This document shows, in pieces, positions 36,714 through 47,023 of a stretch of DNA of 64,000 bases (its first letter is position 1; every line of letters begins with the position of its first letter). This DNA comes from Algoriphagus sp. TR-M9 (lineage in GTDB: Bacteria; Bacteroidota; Bacteroidia; Cytophagales; Cyclobacteriaceae): NCBI RefSeq assembly GCF_027594545.1, contig NZ_CP115160.1, positions 3,295,001-3,359,000 on the forward strand, given 5' to 3'. A program made the position numbers and the translations under genes. Under the pieces are notes generated by a model. It was given only the letters and a program-made list of their open reading frames with translations, did no database searches and was not told the DNA's origin.

Positions 36714-39260
36714 ATGATCTCAAGATTGATTCTAGTCCTTTTGATTTTTTCCATGACCTGCAATTTCCTTCTGGCTCAGGATACAATCAATAATGCATCC
36801 ATAGACAGCATAGCTCAGGACAGTAGCAGAAGCCTAATCTCTAAGATTGAGTCAATAGACAGCTTGTTCATTATTCCTGATAGTCTGGAATCTGTCCCTA
36901 GCAGAAAAACAACTGATATAGGCAAAGTGTTTTCAGAAATCATCAATAGAGCTCAGCTCAATGCCATCGCGCTGAATCAAATCAAGATGGAGTTATCTGA
37001 GCCGCTTGACACGCTGGAAATGTCAGACAAACTGCCAAGCATCAGAGCTTTTGCAAATACGCTCAAGGAAAAGTCAACGGCGGCTGAAGGACAACATAAC
37101 CTGAGGTATCTGCAGGGTATGGAAAACCTCATAGATATAGTTAGTGATATCAATAGCCAGTTTGCTGAGGACGTTAAAGACCGGATAGAGGTCCTGACCG
37201 ATGTGGGCGAGCGTCTGGTGCAAATAAAAACAGACACCGTTTTCAACCTGAGTTTACGTGATACCACACTGATCCCTGCCATCAATCATGAACTTAACCT
37301 CCTCCGCCAATCCATCCATACCATAGACAGCAGTTTCCTAGCTCAAGAGATAATTGTGGCTAGATTCCAAGCCAAGATCAGTTCAAATACGGTTACCTTT
37401 CTTGAGCTTCAGCAATTAATCAATTCTGAGAGGAAACAACTGGAACATAAAATCTGGACCAAGGAAATCGGCTACCCCTGGGAGCCATCTCACTTTGATG
37501 ATACGACTACTTTTAATCAAGTAATCAAAGACTCAATTCTCCTCAATTCTGGATTATTACTGATTTACATCCAGAGATTTCCCATCATTTTTAGCCTGGC
37601 CATCTTCCTCACCTTTGGACTATATCTGATTTTCAAACGGGTATTAAAGAAAATATCTGATGAAAAGGAATTTGCCAACCTGATATTACAACGGGTGGAG
37701 TACTTCGACAAGCACACCTTTTGGTCCACTTTAATTTGCCTTTTGCCATTCTTTCTGATCAGTTTTAATTCCCCTCCATTAGTCTTTGTTTCCATACTCA
37801 GTTTGCTGCTGGTGATTGGATCCACTTTTCTGGTCAAAAATCAATTTGGAAAAACCTTTCACCGCTATTGGGTCTTATTTTTAGTCCCTTACATTTTGCT
37901 CGCTTATAGCGGACTGCACTGGAAAATCGCCTATCAGGAAAGATGGTATATCATGTTCTCATCCATCATTTTCATCCTTATGGGATACCTGGTTTGGAAA
38001 GATGTCAAGGACAAGGAATTTGCGGGCGCAGGCCTGTTGAAGCTGGTGGCGCTTTTTATGATTTTACTGGAAGTCTTTGGCTTGGCTGCAAATATCCTGG
38101 GCAGATTCAACCTGGCCAAAATTTACACTGTCACCGGGGTGGTGAGTTTTTACAGGGCTGTTGGCTTATACCTCTTTGTCCAAGCATGTCTGGAAGCTGT
38201 GTACCTTTTGATCGAATACAGCAAAAAAGAGAATGACGGCTTTACTTCTTATTTCGATTTTCAAGATTTACAGAAAAGAATGAAAGGAGGGCTATCTATC
38301 GTGGCCACTATCTTCTGGATCTATGGAGTACTTTGGAATTTGGGGTACTTTGACCAGCTATTCTCCTCGATGGTGGATTTCTTAAGCAAAACCCGTGTGC
38401 TTGGAGACACAGAGTTTGAATTTGGAAGCATTTTATTATTTCTTTTCATCCTTTATATATCCACCTTTCTGGCAAATAACATTGCCTATTTCGCTTCCAT
38501 CAAGGATCAGAAAAATGCCCATTCCAGAAAACAACGCCTAGGAAGTTCAGTACTCCTGATTAGATTAGCTGTGCTGATAGTTGGTTTTTTCATCGGCATG
38601 ACTGCAGCGAAAATCCCATTTGATAAGATAGCCATTGTGTTGGGTGCATTATCGGTAGGTATTGGGTTTGGACTTCAGACCATCATCAACAATCTCGTGT
38701 CGGGTATCATCCTGGCTTTCGAAAGACCCATTCAGATCGGAGATGAGATTCAGGTAGGACAAAACAGCGGAACTGTCAAAGATGTGGGCATACGAGCCAG
38801 TAAAATCAGGGCTTATGATGGGTCTGAGATAATAGTCCCGAATGGAGACCTACTGTCCCAGAGCCTGATCAACTGGACGCTTTCTGACAAAAAACGGAGA
38901 GTAGAACTCATCATTGGCGTAGGGTATGGCTCAGACATGAAGCTAGTCAAATCCATTTTAGAAAACATCTTGCAGGAATCTGATGTTCTCAAAGTCCCAA
39001 ATCCAAGAGTGTACATGCAGACTTTCAATGACAACTCCGTGGATTTCAGGGTATTGTTTTGGGTGGAAAACATGGACGTTTGGCTGGACTGCAGGTCAAC
39101 GGTCATGACTGCTATTTTTGAAAAATTTGCTGAAAATGGAATTGAAATCCCATTCCCAAAAAGAGACCTATACATCAAGTCTCTACCGGGCAACTGGAAG
39201 GAAACAATCTCCAAACCCAATGAGGAAATTTCGCCGGATGATTCGGAACCAAAGGAGTAA
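36714..39260 (+). CDS. Large mechanosensitive channel of the MscS/MscK type
   Basis: The 848-residue product has a signal peptide (MISRLILVLLIFSMTCNFLLAQ), an alpha-helical periplasmic domain to about 285, and about ten or eleven membrane helices (about 290-650). The MscS core follows: LGALSVGIGFGLQTIINNLVSGIILAFERPIQIGDEIQVG, read in parts (pore helix TM3 with Gly/Ala packing, then the beta domain), DVGIRASKIRAYDGSEIIVPN and the C-terminal cytoplasmic domain to about 830. The architecture resembles KefA/MscK, which opens under membrane tension to release solutes. Its stop codon overlaps the terminator of the convergent cold-shock gene. Confidence 0.92.
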   Translation: MISRLILVLLIFSMTCNFLLAQDTINNASIDSIAQDSSRSLISKIESIDSLFIIPDSLESVPSRKTTDIGKVFSEIINRAQLNAIALNQIKMELSEPLDTLEMSDKLPSIRAFANTLKEKSTAAEGQHNLRYLQGMENLIDIVSDINSQFAEDVKDRIEVLTDVGERLVQIKTDTVFNLSLRDTTLIPAINHELNLLRQSIHTIDSSFLAQEIIVARFQAKISSNTVTFLELQQLINSERKQLEHKIWTKEIGYPWEPSHFDDTTTFNQVIKDSILLNSGLLLIYIQRFPIIFSLAIFLTFGLYLIFKRVLKKISDEKEFANLILQRVEYFDKHTFWSTLICLLPFFLISFNSPPLVFVSILSLLLVIGSTFLVKNQFGKTFHRYWVLFLVPYILLAYSGLHWKIAYQERWYIMFSSIIFILMGYLVWKDVKDKEFAGAGLLKLVALFMILLEVFGLAANILGRFNLAKIYTVTGVVSFYRAVGLYLFVQACLEAVYLLIEYSKKENDGFTSYFDFQDLQKRMKGGLSIVATIFWIYGVLWNLGYFDQLFSSMVDFLSKTRVLGDTEFEFGSILLFLFILYISTFLANNIAYFASIKDQKNAHSRKQRLGSSVLLIRLAVLIVGFFIGMTAAKIPFDKIAIVLGALSVGIGFGLQTIINNLVSGIILAFERPIQIGDEIQVGQNSGTVKDVGIRASKIRAYDGSEIIVPNGDLLSQSLINWTLSDKKRRVELIIGVGYGSDMKLVKSILENILQESDVLKVPNPRVYMQTFNDNSVDFRVLFWVENMDVWLDCRSTVMTAIFEKFAENGIEIPFPKRDLYIKSLPGNWKETISKPNEEISPDDSEPKE

Positions 39261-39292
39261 AAAAAATCCCCTGAAGCCTAGCTACAGGGGAT
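39259..39292 (-). terminator. Terminator of the cold-shock gene, overlapping the mscS-type stop codon
   Basis: On the minus strand ATCCCCTG and CAGGGGAT pair over eight bases (loop about eleven), followed by a run of eight T that includes the end of the opposite gene's stop codon (TAA at 39258-39260). Confidence 0.8.
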
Positions 39293-39321
39293 AATTACAC
39301 TAACGAAAAAGACTAATACTA

Positions 39322-39513
39322 TTATGATCTTTTGACGTTGATGGCATTTGGCCCTTTTTTGCCATCCTTGATGTCATAGGTTACTTTGTCATTCTGAGTG
39401 ATTTGATCTACCAATCCGGTCGCGTGTACGAATACTTCGCTTTGAGACTCATCGTCAACGATGAATCCGAACCCTTTGGCTTCATTGTAGAATTTTACTG
39501 TTCCGGTAAACAT
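39322..39513 (-). CDS. Cold-shock domain protein
   Basis: The 63-residue product is a single CspA-type OB-fold. RNP1 is KGFGFI (13-18) and RNP2 is VFVHAT (27-32), the aromatic RNA-binding surface of the family; it starts MFTGTVKFYNEAKGFGFI and ends GPNAINVKRS. It binds single-stranded nucleic acids as an RNA chaperone and is expected in the cytoplasm. The gene is monocistronic with a strong terminator; the 5' leader is too short to judge cold-dependent folding. Confidence 0.95.
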   Translation of the reverse strand: MFTGTVKFYNEAKGFGFIVDDESQSEVFVHATGLVDQITQNDKVTYDIKDGKKGPNAINVKRS

Positions 39514-39601
39514 AATAAATTGTGATAAAATGGAATTGAAAGAGCGTTAAAAGTAAATATTCGTTTAAAAAAAACAAAATAATCATTCTTATTTTCAGGA
39601 T

Positions 39602-40093
39602 ATGAAGAAAATAATTTTGATACGACATGGGAAATCAGCCTGGAATTATCCAGAACTGACGGATCACGAAAGACCATTAGCCGAAAGAGGTCTAAGAGAT
39701 GTCCCAAAAATGGCCGCAAGACTGAAAGAGAAAGGAATTTACCCTGATCTAATTCTCTCTTCCACAGCGGTAAGGGCAGCGCATACCGCTATAATTATGG
39801 CCGAAGGCTTAGCCATAAATCCGGACAAAATAAGCTACCAGGATAATTTGTACCATTCTTCCGCAGGCTTATTACGAAAAATTCTCCAAGGCCAAGATGA
39901 TCAACATTCCCTCATTTTCATGGTGGGACATAATCCGGGAATGAATGAATTGATCTGGAGCCTAGGTGGAGATATAGAAAACCTACCGACTTCAGGAATT
40001 TTTGGGTTTAAAATCCAAGCTGCCCACTGGCTAAACTTCAAGCCTGAGCATGTAGAACCTTGGTTTTTTGATTATCCTAAGAAAGCTCTTTAA
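39602..40093 (+). CDS. SixA-like histidine phosphatase
   Basis: The 163-residue product has the RHG motif at residues 8-10 (LIRHGKSAWN) with the phosphate-accepting His9, ERGLRDVPKMAARL as the second conserved region and the later VGHNPGMNELI (about 115-125) with the second catalytic histidine. Size and motif order fit SixA, a small phosphohistidine phosphatase acting on signalling histidines, though other phosphomonoester substrates are possible. The stop codon overlaps the convergent SDR gene by four bases. Confidence 0.9.
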   Translation: MKKIILIRHGKSAWNYPELTDHERPLAERGLRDVPKMAARLKEKGIYPDLILSSTAVRAAHTAIIMAEGLAINPDKISYQDNLYHSSAGLLRKILQGQDDQHSLIFMVGHNPGMNELIWSLGGDIENLPTSGIFGFKIQAAHWLNFKPEHVEPWFFDYPKKAL

Positions 40094-40824
40094 GGCAGTT
40101 CAAAATCCCTGACATCCTGAATCACCTCGGTGAACTGATGTTCATTTTCAAGCATGTGGCTGATTTTTGATGCTACTTGTTCTGGTGAACTCAAATCTCC
40201 ATTGCTTTTGTAGCTTTTGAATCGCTCAATCTCCGGAAAATCCAAAGCTGAAGCTTGCCGGATTTCGTCCTGCATCTGGGTGTCCACGATCCCCGGTGCC
40301 ACGCTGAAAAATCTGAATTCAGCATCGCTATTTTCTTTGGCAGCCACTTTCGTAAACATGGCTATGGCTGCTTTGGTACTACAGTATCCACCCCAGCCCT
40401 GCATAGGCTTGTGGGAAGCTCCCGAGCTCACATTGCAAATGATCTTTTTGCCTTGATACGCTTTGTATTTGGCTATAAAAGCGTTGGTCAGATACATGGG
40501 AGCCAATAAATTCACATTCACCTGAGATCTTAACTTTTTTACCATCAAGCTTCCTATTGGCTTGATTTCTCCGATCCACCCGGCATTATTGATCAGAATT
40601 ACCTGCTCATAATCCCCATCGGGAAGTAGCTCTTCCATACGGGATTCTAGGACATCTAGCTCGCCAAGGTCAAGACTCACCTCTGTGAGGTTGGGTCTAT
40701 CCAAATCCAATTTGGAACGTGAAATCGCCAAGATTTGGAAGTTTTCCTTGGCTAGGTAATTATCCAGTATAGCGCGGCCTAAGCCTTGGCTATGCCCGGT
40801 TAGGATTAAGAGTGATTTCTTCAT
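40090..40824 (-). CDS. Short-chain dehydrogenase/reductase family protein
   Basis: ATG at 40822-40824 is chosen because it begins MKKSLLILTGHSQGLGRAI, a normal SDR N-terminus, and avoids overlap with hslU; a longer frame starts 18 codons upstream. The 244-residue protein has TGHSQGLG (9-16), INNAGWIG, the NVSSG serine and Tyr147-x-x-x-Lys151 in YCSTK. The N-terminal motif and SVAPGIVDTQMQDEIR resemble the sepiapterin reductase/benzil reductase-like branch. It is 28 bases after hslU in the same orientation and probably cotranscribed. Substrate unknown. Confidence 0.88.
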   Translation of the reverse strand: MKKSLLILTGHSQGLGRAILDNYLAKENFQILAISRSKLDLDRPNLTEVSLDLGELDVLESRMEELLPDGDYEQVILINNAGWIGEIKPIGSLMVKKLRSQVNVNLLAPMYLTNAFIAKYKAYQGKKIICNVSSGASHKPMQGWGGYCSTKAAIAMFTKVAAKENSDAEFRFFSVAPGIVDTQMQDEIRQASALDFPEIERFKSYKSNGDLSSPEQVASKISHMLENEHQFTEVIQDVRDFELP

Positions 40825-40852
40825 AGTGGGGTGATTGAAGATTGGCTCTATA

Positions 40853-42250
40853 TTATAAAATATATTGGGAAAGGTCACGGTTTTGTACCAAAGTACTTAA
40901 GCGATCTTGGACCATTTCTCTGGTAACCATGATTTTTGAATTGGCAGTGATGGTATCTGGCACATCGAAGAGAAAGTCATTCAACAACTGACTCATCACG
41001 GTATGAAGTCTCCTTGCACCTATATTTTCCACTTCCTGATTGATCAGGAAAGCCAGGCGTGCGATTTCTTCTATGGCCTCATCATTGAATTCAAGAGAAA
41101 CCTCTTCTGCATTGAACAAAGCTTGGTATTGCTTGGTCAAGGCATTTTTTGGCTCGCGCAAAATTCTGGAAAAATCTGATTGAGTCAGACTTTGCAGCTC
41201 CACACGGATCGGGAATCTACCTTGTAATTCAGGGATCAAATCAGAAGGTTTGGACACATGAAAAGCACCGGCAGCGATGAATAGAACATGATCTGTGTTG
41301 ATCACTCCGTACTTGGTATTCACTGCTGACCCTTCTACAATAGGCAGCAAATCCCGCTGTACTCCTTCCCGACTTACATCAGGACCTCCACCGTTCTTTC
41401 CGGATTTAGAGGCTATTTTATCAACTTCATCTATGAATATGATACCATTGTTTTCTGCAAGCTTGATGGCTTCTTCCTTTACCTCATCAAAATCCACCAG
41501 CTTAGCCATTTCATCTTCCAAGAGGATCTTACGAGCTTCAGAAATACTTACTTTACGTTTTTTAGTCTTCTTCGGCATCATATTGGAAATCATATCCTGA
41601 AGACCGGACATGCTGGCATCATCCATCATTCCATTTCCGATCATGCCCACACCCACAGGAGAGCTGGCTTTGACATTGATCTCAATTTTCCTATCGTCCA
41701 GTTCACCTTCTCGGAGCTTTTCGCGAAAACGGTCCCGGGTTCTTTCATTCAGCTCGGCATCACTGCTAGGCTCTGAGTCATCTTCTACATTTGCCGGGAC
41801 ATTTCTGGTAAATCCTGCGCTCTTCACTGGAGGAATCAAAATATCCAAGATCAACTCTTCTACTGCCTCTGCAGCTTTGATTTTTACCTCTTCATTTTTT
41901 TGCTCACGCACCAAAGCCACTGCCTGCTCTACCAGGTCACGTACCATACTTTCCACATCCCGACCTACATAGCCTACTTCTGTGAATTTGGACGCTTCCA
42001 CCTTGGTAAAAGGCGCATTGGCTACTTTGGCTAGCCGCCTGGCGATTTCTGTCTTACCCACTCCCGTGGAACCTATCATCAAAATATTGTTTGGGACTAT
42101 ATCCTTTTGGATATCCGTCTTGACCATCAGCCTTCTGATCCTGTTTCGAAGCGCAATAGCCACGTTTCGCTTGGCATCATTTTGACCTATGATATATTTG
42201 TCCAGTTCAGCGACAATCTGTCTGGGCGTAAGTGAAAGTATCTTTTCCAT
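40853..42250 (-). CDS. hslU: ATP-dependent protease ATPase subunit HslU
   Basis: The 465-residue AAA+ unfoldase has the Walker A GSTGVGKT at 60-67, Walker B with IIFIDEVDKIA at about 268-278, the intermediate domain with the insertion of charged residues (about 110-235), and the C-terminal hexamer-contacting tail LVQNRDLSQYIL. HslU feeds proteins to the HslV peptidase. hslV is not adjacent: the neighbours are an SDR gene downstream and lon upstream. A terminator after lon separates the two proteostasis genes. Confidence 0.97.
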   Translation of the reverse strand: MEKILSLTPRQIVAELDKYIIGQNDAKRNVAIALRNRIRRLMVKTDIQKDIVPNNILMIGSTGVGKTEIARRLAKVANAPFTKVEASKFTEVGYVGRDVESMVRDLVEQAVALVREQKNEEVKIKAAEAVEELILDILIPPVKSAGFTRNVPANVEDDSEPSSDAELNERTRDRFREKLREGELDDRKIEINVKASSPVGVGMIGNGMMDDASMSGLQDMISNMMPKKTKKRKVSISEARKILLEDEMAKLVDFDEVKEEAIKLAENNGIIFIDEVDKIASKSGKNGGGPDVSREGVQRDLLPIVEGSAVNTKYGVINTDHVLFIAAGAFHVSKPSDLIPELQGRFPIRVELQSLTQSDFSRILREPKNALTKQYQALFNAEEVSLEFNDEAIEEIARLAFLINQEVENIGARRLHTVMSQLLNDFLFDVPDTITANSKIMVTREMVQDRLSTLVQNRDLSQYIL

Positions 42251-42328
42251 GTTGTTAGCTTAAAGTGTACTCAGAGGATTGTGGTGGGTTCCCATCTGAG
42301 TAGGAGTTGGTTTGTTTCTCAAATTGAA

Positions 42329-42354
42329 GAAAAAAGGGAGGAACTCCCCCCTTT
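42329..42354 (-). terminator. Terminator after lon
   Basis: On the minus strand AAAGGGGGGAG pairs with CTCCCTTT around TTCC (three-base bulge), followed by a T-run. It lies eight bases after the lon stop codon. Confidence 0.65.
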
Positions 42355-42361
42355 CCCATGC

Positions 42362-44839
42362 TTATTTATCTTTTCCGTTTTCGGACTGAAAATTGAATTG
42401 TAGTGGATGATCGACTTTGCCTTTCAGCAAAGCAATATCCAGCACCTCTTCTACTCTTTCCACAAAATGGAATTCTAGTCCTTTGATGTATTGTGCATCG
42501 ATTTCTTCGATATCACGCTGATTCTTTTTACAAAGAATGATTTCTTTGATCCCTGCACGTTTGGCTGCCAGGATTTTTTCTTTGATTCCACCTACAGGCA
42601 TCACTTTACCTATAAGGCTGATTTCTCCGGTCATGGCTACTTTAGCTTTCACTTTTCTTTGGGTGAAAACGGATGCCATCGCAGTAAGCATGGTGATTCC
42701 TGCAGAAGGCCCATCTTTTGGCACAGCTCCGGCCGGTACGTGAATGTGTAGATCGTACTGATCAAAAACCCGATGATCTATGCCCAGTTTGTCTGCTTTG
42801 GACCTTAGGTAAGAGAGTGCGGTCATGGCTGATTCCTTCATCACATCTCCCAATTGGCCAGACAGGGTAAGTTTACCCTTTCCTCGGCTTAGGCTTGTTT
42901 CTATAAATAGAATTTCTCCACCCACACTGGTCCAGGCTAGGCCAGTCACGACGCCAGCGGTATTGTTATCAGTATAGGATTCCTTATCAAATATTTCCGA
43001 ACCTAGGATTTTTCTTACAGCTGCTGGTGTGATTTTAGGGGAATATTCCTCTTCCATTGCGATGGATTTGGCGATATTTCTTACCACTTTACCTATGGCT
43101 CTTTCCAGACTTCGCACACCTGATTCACGGGTGTAATCTTCGATCAATTTTACTAATGCAGCTTTTTCAAAGGAAATTTGCTTGGCTTTTAAGCCGTGCT
43201 CTTTTCTCTGCTTGGGCACCAAATGCCTCTTGGCGATTTCGACTTTCTCCTCCTGCGTATATCCGGTTACTTCTATGATTTCCATTCTGTCACGCAAAGC
43301 CGGCTGAATGGAATCCAGGGAGTTGGCCGTAGCGATGAAGAGCACCTTACTCAAATCATATTCCACTTCCAGGTAATTATCCAGGAAGGCGTTGTTTTGC
43401 TCAGGATCCAAAACCTCCAAAAAAGCAGAAGAAGGGTCCCCTCTAAAATCTGAGGAAAGTTTATCAATCTCATCCAGCACATAGACAGGATTGGATGTTT
43501 TTACTTTTTTCATATTCTGGATGATCTTACCTGGCATAGCGCCTATGTAAGTTTTGCGATGCCCACGAATCTCTGATTCATCGTGCATGCCACCCAGCGA
43601 CATCCTGACATACTTCCGCCCTAAAGCTGCCGCAATGGATTTACCCAAGGAGGTTTTGCCCACACCAGGAGGTCCATAAAGACATAGTATCGGTCCTTTC
43701 AAATCATTCTTCAACTTCAGAACCGCCAAGTACTCAATGATTCTTTCTTTGACTTTTTCCAAGCCAAAGTGATCACTATCCAGTACTTTCTTGGCATGCT
43801 TCAGGTCAAAATTATCCTGCGTAAACTCATTCCAAGGCAGATCCACCATGGTTTCAACATAGTTCAGTGCGATGGGATACTCAGCAGCCGATGGATTGAT
43901 TCTTAAGATCTTATCCAGTTCCTTATCGAAATGTTTTTTGACTTCTGCGGGCCAGTCCTTCTTGGCTCCGCGTATCCTGAGATCCTCGACTTCCTTTTCA
44001 GGCCCTTCCTCACCTAGCTCAGTTTGCAGGACTTTCATCTGCTGACGCAGGAAGTAGTCCCGCTGCTGCTGATCTATATCCGTATGGACTTTCTTTTGAA
44101 TCTCCGATTTCAATTCCAGCATTTGGATATCCTTCAGCATGTATTCCAAGAGCAAGGTAGCCCGCTCTACACCATCGTTGATTTCCAAAAGGCGCTGTTT
44201 GGACTCTACCGGAGCGTTGATATTGGAAGAGAGAAAATGCGTGAGAAAAGGAGTATTATCAATATTATCCAGTGCGACCTGAGCTTCTCTTGGGATTTCC
44301 GGATTCAAATGCAGAATCCGGGTTGCAGATTCCTTGAGGGATTCCTCCAGGGCCTGGATTTTCTTTGAGCTTTTCGGGAAATTCTCTTCTAGGTACTCGG
44401 CTCTAGCAATGAAGTACGGATCATCCGTAATCTGCTCGGAAATTTTAAAGCGCTTTTTGCCTTGGATAATGATCGTAGTATTTCCATCCGGAAGCACGAT
44501 CATCTTAATGATTTTAGCCAGGGTACCTACTTGATAAATATCCTCCCATGCCGGGTCATCTATATTGGGATTGATCTGGGCACATACACCGATCAGCTTG
44601 TTGCCTTTTTGGGCTTTTTTGACCAGGCGGATAGAGCGCTGTCTTCCCACAGTGATGGGGATGACCACGCCGGGGAACAACACAGTATTGCGAACAGAGA
44701 GAATCGGGATCTCTTCCTCTAGGACTTCCTTACCCTGCGTTTCATCCTCCTCATCCGTGATCAATTGAATCAGATCACCTTCTCCGGCAAATTCACCGAC
44801 CATTAGATTTTGAAATGCAGAATTTTCGAATTGATTCAT
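42362..44839 (-). CDS. lon: ATP-dependent Lon protease
   Basis: The 825-residue product has the N-terminal substrate-binding domain (about 45-245, [22 protein letters not shown]), an AAA+ domain with Walker [10 protein letters not shown] at 389-397 and Walker [11 protein letters not shown], and the serine-lysine protease domain with Ser712 in KDGPSAG and Lys755 in GGIKEK. It degrades misfolded and regulatory proteins. A 40-residue acidic N-terminal extension precedes the usual start. The leader carries a small perfect hairpin (44852-44866). A terminator separates it from the upstream lipoprotein gene. Confidence 0.97.
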   Translation of the reverse strand: MNQFENSAFQNLMVGEFAGEGDLIQLITDEEDETQGKEVLEEEIPILSVRNTVLFPGVVIPITVGRQRSIRLVKKAQKGNKLIGVCAQINPNIDDPAWEDIYQVGTLAKIIKMIVLPDGNTTIIIQGKKRFKISEQITDDPYFIARAEYLEENFPKSSKKIQALEESLKESATRILHLNPEIPREAQVALDNIDNTPFLTHFLSSNINAPVESKQRLLEINDGVERATLLLEYMLKDIQMLELKSEIQKKVHTDIDQQQRDYFLRQQMKVLQTELGEEGPEKEVEDLRIRGAKKDWPAEVKKHFDKELDKILRINPSAAEYPIALNYVETMVDLPWNEFTQDNFDLKHAKKVLDSDHFGLEKVKERIIEYLAVLKLKNDLKGPILCLYGPPGVGKTSLGKSIAAALGRKYVRMSLGGMHDESEIRGHRKTYIGAMPGKIIQNMKKVKTSNPVYVLDEIDKLSSDFRGDPSSAFLEVLDPEQNNAFLDNYLEVEYDLSKVLFIATANSLDSIQPALRDRMEIIEVTGYTQEEKVEIAKRHLVPKQRKEHGLKAKQISFEKAALVKLIEDYTRESGVRSLERAIGKVVRNIAKSIAMEEEYSPKITPAAVRKILGSEIFDKESYTDNNTAGVVTGLAWTSVGGEILFIETSLSRGKGKLTLSGQLGDVMKESAMTALSYLRSKADKLGIDHRVFDQYDLHIHVPAGAVPKDGPSAGITMLTAMASVFTQRKVKAKVAMTGEISLIGKVMPVGGIKEKILAAKRAGIKEIILCKKNQRDIEEIDAQYIKGLEFHFVERVEEVLDIALLKGKVDHPLQFNFQSENGKDK

Positions 44840-44851
44840 ATAGACAGATTG

Positions 44852-44866
44852 ACAGCCACGCTGTCT
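44852..44866 (-). promoter_or_regulatory. Leader hairpin of lon
   Basis: GACAGC and GCTGTC pair perfectly with a three-base loop, starting 13 bases upstream of the lon ATG. It is not followed by a T-run. It could influence ribosome access or be an operator; no CIRCE-type heat-shock element was recognised. Confidence 0.3.
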
Positions 44867-44877
44867 GTTTTATGCTA

Positions 44878-44918
44878 AAATAAAAGAAGAACCTTCAAAA
44901 AACGAAGGTTCTTCCAAA
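44878..44918 (-). terminator. Terminator downstream of the lipoprotein gene
   Basis: An eleven-base perfect stem, GAAGAACCTTC and GAAGGTTCTTC (44886-44896 and 44904-44914), with a T-rich tail on the minus strand. It ends the two-gene unit 47024-44965. Confidence 0.85.
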
Positions 44919-44964
44919 AAGGTCAAGGGCTGTGCCAAAGGGAGAAGTGGTCAGAATGGCAGTT

Positions 44965-47016
44965 TTAATCCCTAATATAGGCTGGGTCAATTTCTCTCAA
45001 CATATAGCTATTGTATTCCGAATAGAAAATCTTCCCTCTGGACAGAAATATAAGCGGAGAGCCAGAATACTGTCTATTATAAATATAGATGTCTTTTACC
45101 GGAGCTTGATTATAGCTAGTCATATCTAGCTTACGTAGGGTATTTCCAAGAAGGACATAAACTGCATTTCCGATTGGCATGGCTACATTCCCATTGGAAT
45201 ACCCTAGGTAAGGATATTGCGCTAGTTCTACCCAGTCTTCTTGAGCTTTATCAAATCGCATCAGCCTGGTAGCCCTTAAATCATTATCATTGATTTCATG
45301 GACAAAGCCATATACCTGACCTTTAAATTCAAATGTGGTCTCAAAATCCCAGTAGTCGTTTACCTTAAAAGTCTTATTCCATTTACTCCAAGTTTTTGTG
45401 GAAAGGTTAAACCTATATCCTTCCTCTACTTTTTGAACATCAATCTCATCAATATAATAGCCTCCTCCGAAGTATAAATAACCGCCAGCAATAAAAACAG
45501 ACCGGGGGGTTGAGGCTTTAGAGGGAATAGCCGGCAGTTCCGTAAGACTGCCAGTAGTCAAATTATAACTGTAGAATATTCCCGGTATATTGGCTATGGT
45601 ATTATTAGAACCCGCGAAATACACCACATCTTGATGGATCACTGCAAAAGACGATGCAATATTACCTTGGTTGATATCCACGTATTTGAGAATCTTACCT
45701 GTTTTATTCTGTGGATCAACTTGGGTTATTTTCCCATCCAAAATCCAAATTCCCTTATCCCGCCAATTCACTGATCTTCCATCTGCCGCCGGATTGAATG
45801 GAAAAGTGTGCATGCGCATGTAAGGCAGCACAGGCCATGTATTTTCTACAGAGGCATAATTATCAGATTTCACTCCTGCATTATTTGCCCAAACCTTGAA
45901 AAATCTAGGATAAACCTCATCTTCGCGGAAATAAGAGTTTAACCATATAGAATCGGGTTTCGCACTGCTTACAGAAATCTCTAGCCCTTCCACATCAGAG
46001 ACAAAATAGTTATTGAATGGAACAACAGAATTGAAATTGCTTCCAGCTAAAACCAAATAAGTATAATTAGTGCCCGTTTTTACTTTTTGACCTGGATCGA
46101 TTTCAGTTTTTTGAATCCGAATGCTTTTGTCTAGTTCATAGATTTTACCTCGAAGCTGAATTCTAAAAGTGGGATTGAGCGTTTCGAAGGCTGCAAATGA
46201 ACTGAATACTATCAGAGAATCAGATACACTGACTACTTCCATATTGTAATTAGGATAATAAACATTTACATCTCTGCTTCTCAAATATTTCCCCTTGATA
46301 TAGAAATTTTCTTCATATGCGAAATCCCTGTCGGATTCGAAAAATATAGGTTCATAGAACTGAAAATCCGAATTGATATTCACTTGTTTGTCCAGAACCT
46401 TAATAGATAAGATTAGTTTCCCATCATAATCATAGGGATAGCCAAACTCAAGGTCATCTGGTATAATGATTTTGAAGCTATTTTCCTTTAAATCTATTAC
46501 CTGTGCCGGTGCCTGATTTACCTTTACGGAATAATTTGACAAGTCCGTGCTGAGTCGGGTACCATATACCTCCAAGGTATCACCGTAATAAACTTCTGGT
46601 TCTCCCTCTACACGATCAATCAAAAAGCCCAGAGCGCCTTCACTCTTGAATATCACAGCTTCGGAATAAACAGTCGCTACTTCAGTTTTGATAAATGCGG
46701 AAACGTAATAACTTCTCCCCTTCACCATAGAATGATCTCCCACAAGCCTAAACTCGTTAGCGGGGCGCCCAGTGGCTTTTACCACCTCTGCTGAAGTTAC
46801 TTTAGGATCTGCATTCTCTGAATAAACAAAGCCATATTCTAGGATCTCATCAGAACCAAAATCATATACATTGGCAGTAAATTCAGCTCCGGTCTCCGAA
46901 ACTTCCTGTACAAAGGCAACACTAAATCTAGGGTTGGTCCGAGGTACTACCTCTTCATTTTTATCGCAACCACTAAACAGGAATATACTTAGAATCCCTA
47001 ACAACCAATTCTTCAT
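44965..47016 (-). CDS. Lipoprotein with IPT/TIG-like and kelch-like repeats
   Basis: The 683-residue product has a lipoprotein signal (MKNWLLGILSIFLFSGC) with the lipobox Cys17. An N-terminal fibronectin-like segment (about 30-130, VSETGAEFTANVYDFGSDEI, YYVSAFIKT) is followed by IPT/TIG-like segments (about 135-330, YYGDTLEVYGTRLST). The last 300 residues look like a kelch-type propeller: VYFAGSNN, LYFGGGYY, FSYNL/YRFNLSTKTWSKW, RFDKAQEDWVEL and VYVLLGNTLRKLD. Surface or periplasmic exposure after lipid attachment is expected. The function is unknown. It is seven bases downstream of the beta-barrel-like protein gene and shares its terminator. Confidence 0.7.
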   Translation of the reverse strand: MKNWLLGILSIFLFSGCDKNEEVVPRTNPRFSVAFVQEVSETGAEFTANVYDFGSDEILEYGFVYSENADPKVTSAEVVKATGRPANEFRLVGDHSMVKGRSYYVSAFIKTEVATVYSEAVIFKSEGALGFLIDRVEGEPEVYYGDTLEVYGTRLSTDLSNYSVKVNQAPAQVIDLKENSFKIIIPDDLEFGYPYDYDGKLILSIKVLDKQVNINSDFQFYEPIFFESDRDFAYEENFYIKGKYLRSRDVNVYYPNYNMEVVSVSDSLIVFSSFAAFETLNPTFRIQLRGKIYELDKSIRIQKTEIDPGQKVKTGTNYTYLVLAGSNFNSVVPFNNYFVSDVEGLEISVSSAKPDSIWLNSYFREDEVYPRFFKVWANNAGVKSDNYASVENTWPVLPYMRMHTFPFNPAADGRSVNWRDKGIWILDGKITQVDPQNKTGKILKYVDINQGNIASSFAVIHQDVVYFAGSNNTIANIPGIFYSYNLTTGSLTELPAIPSKASTPRSVFIAGGYLYFGGGYYIDEIDVQKVEEGYRFNLSTKTWSKWNKTFKVNDYWDFETTFEFKGQVYGFVHEINDNDLRATRLMRFDKAQEDWVELAQYPYLGYSNGNVAMPIGNAVYVLLGNTLRKLDMTSYNQAPVKDIYIYNRQYSGSPLIFLSRGKIFYSEYNSYMLREIDPAYIRD

Positions 47017-47023
47017 AATTGCC

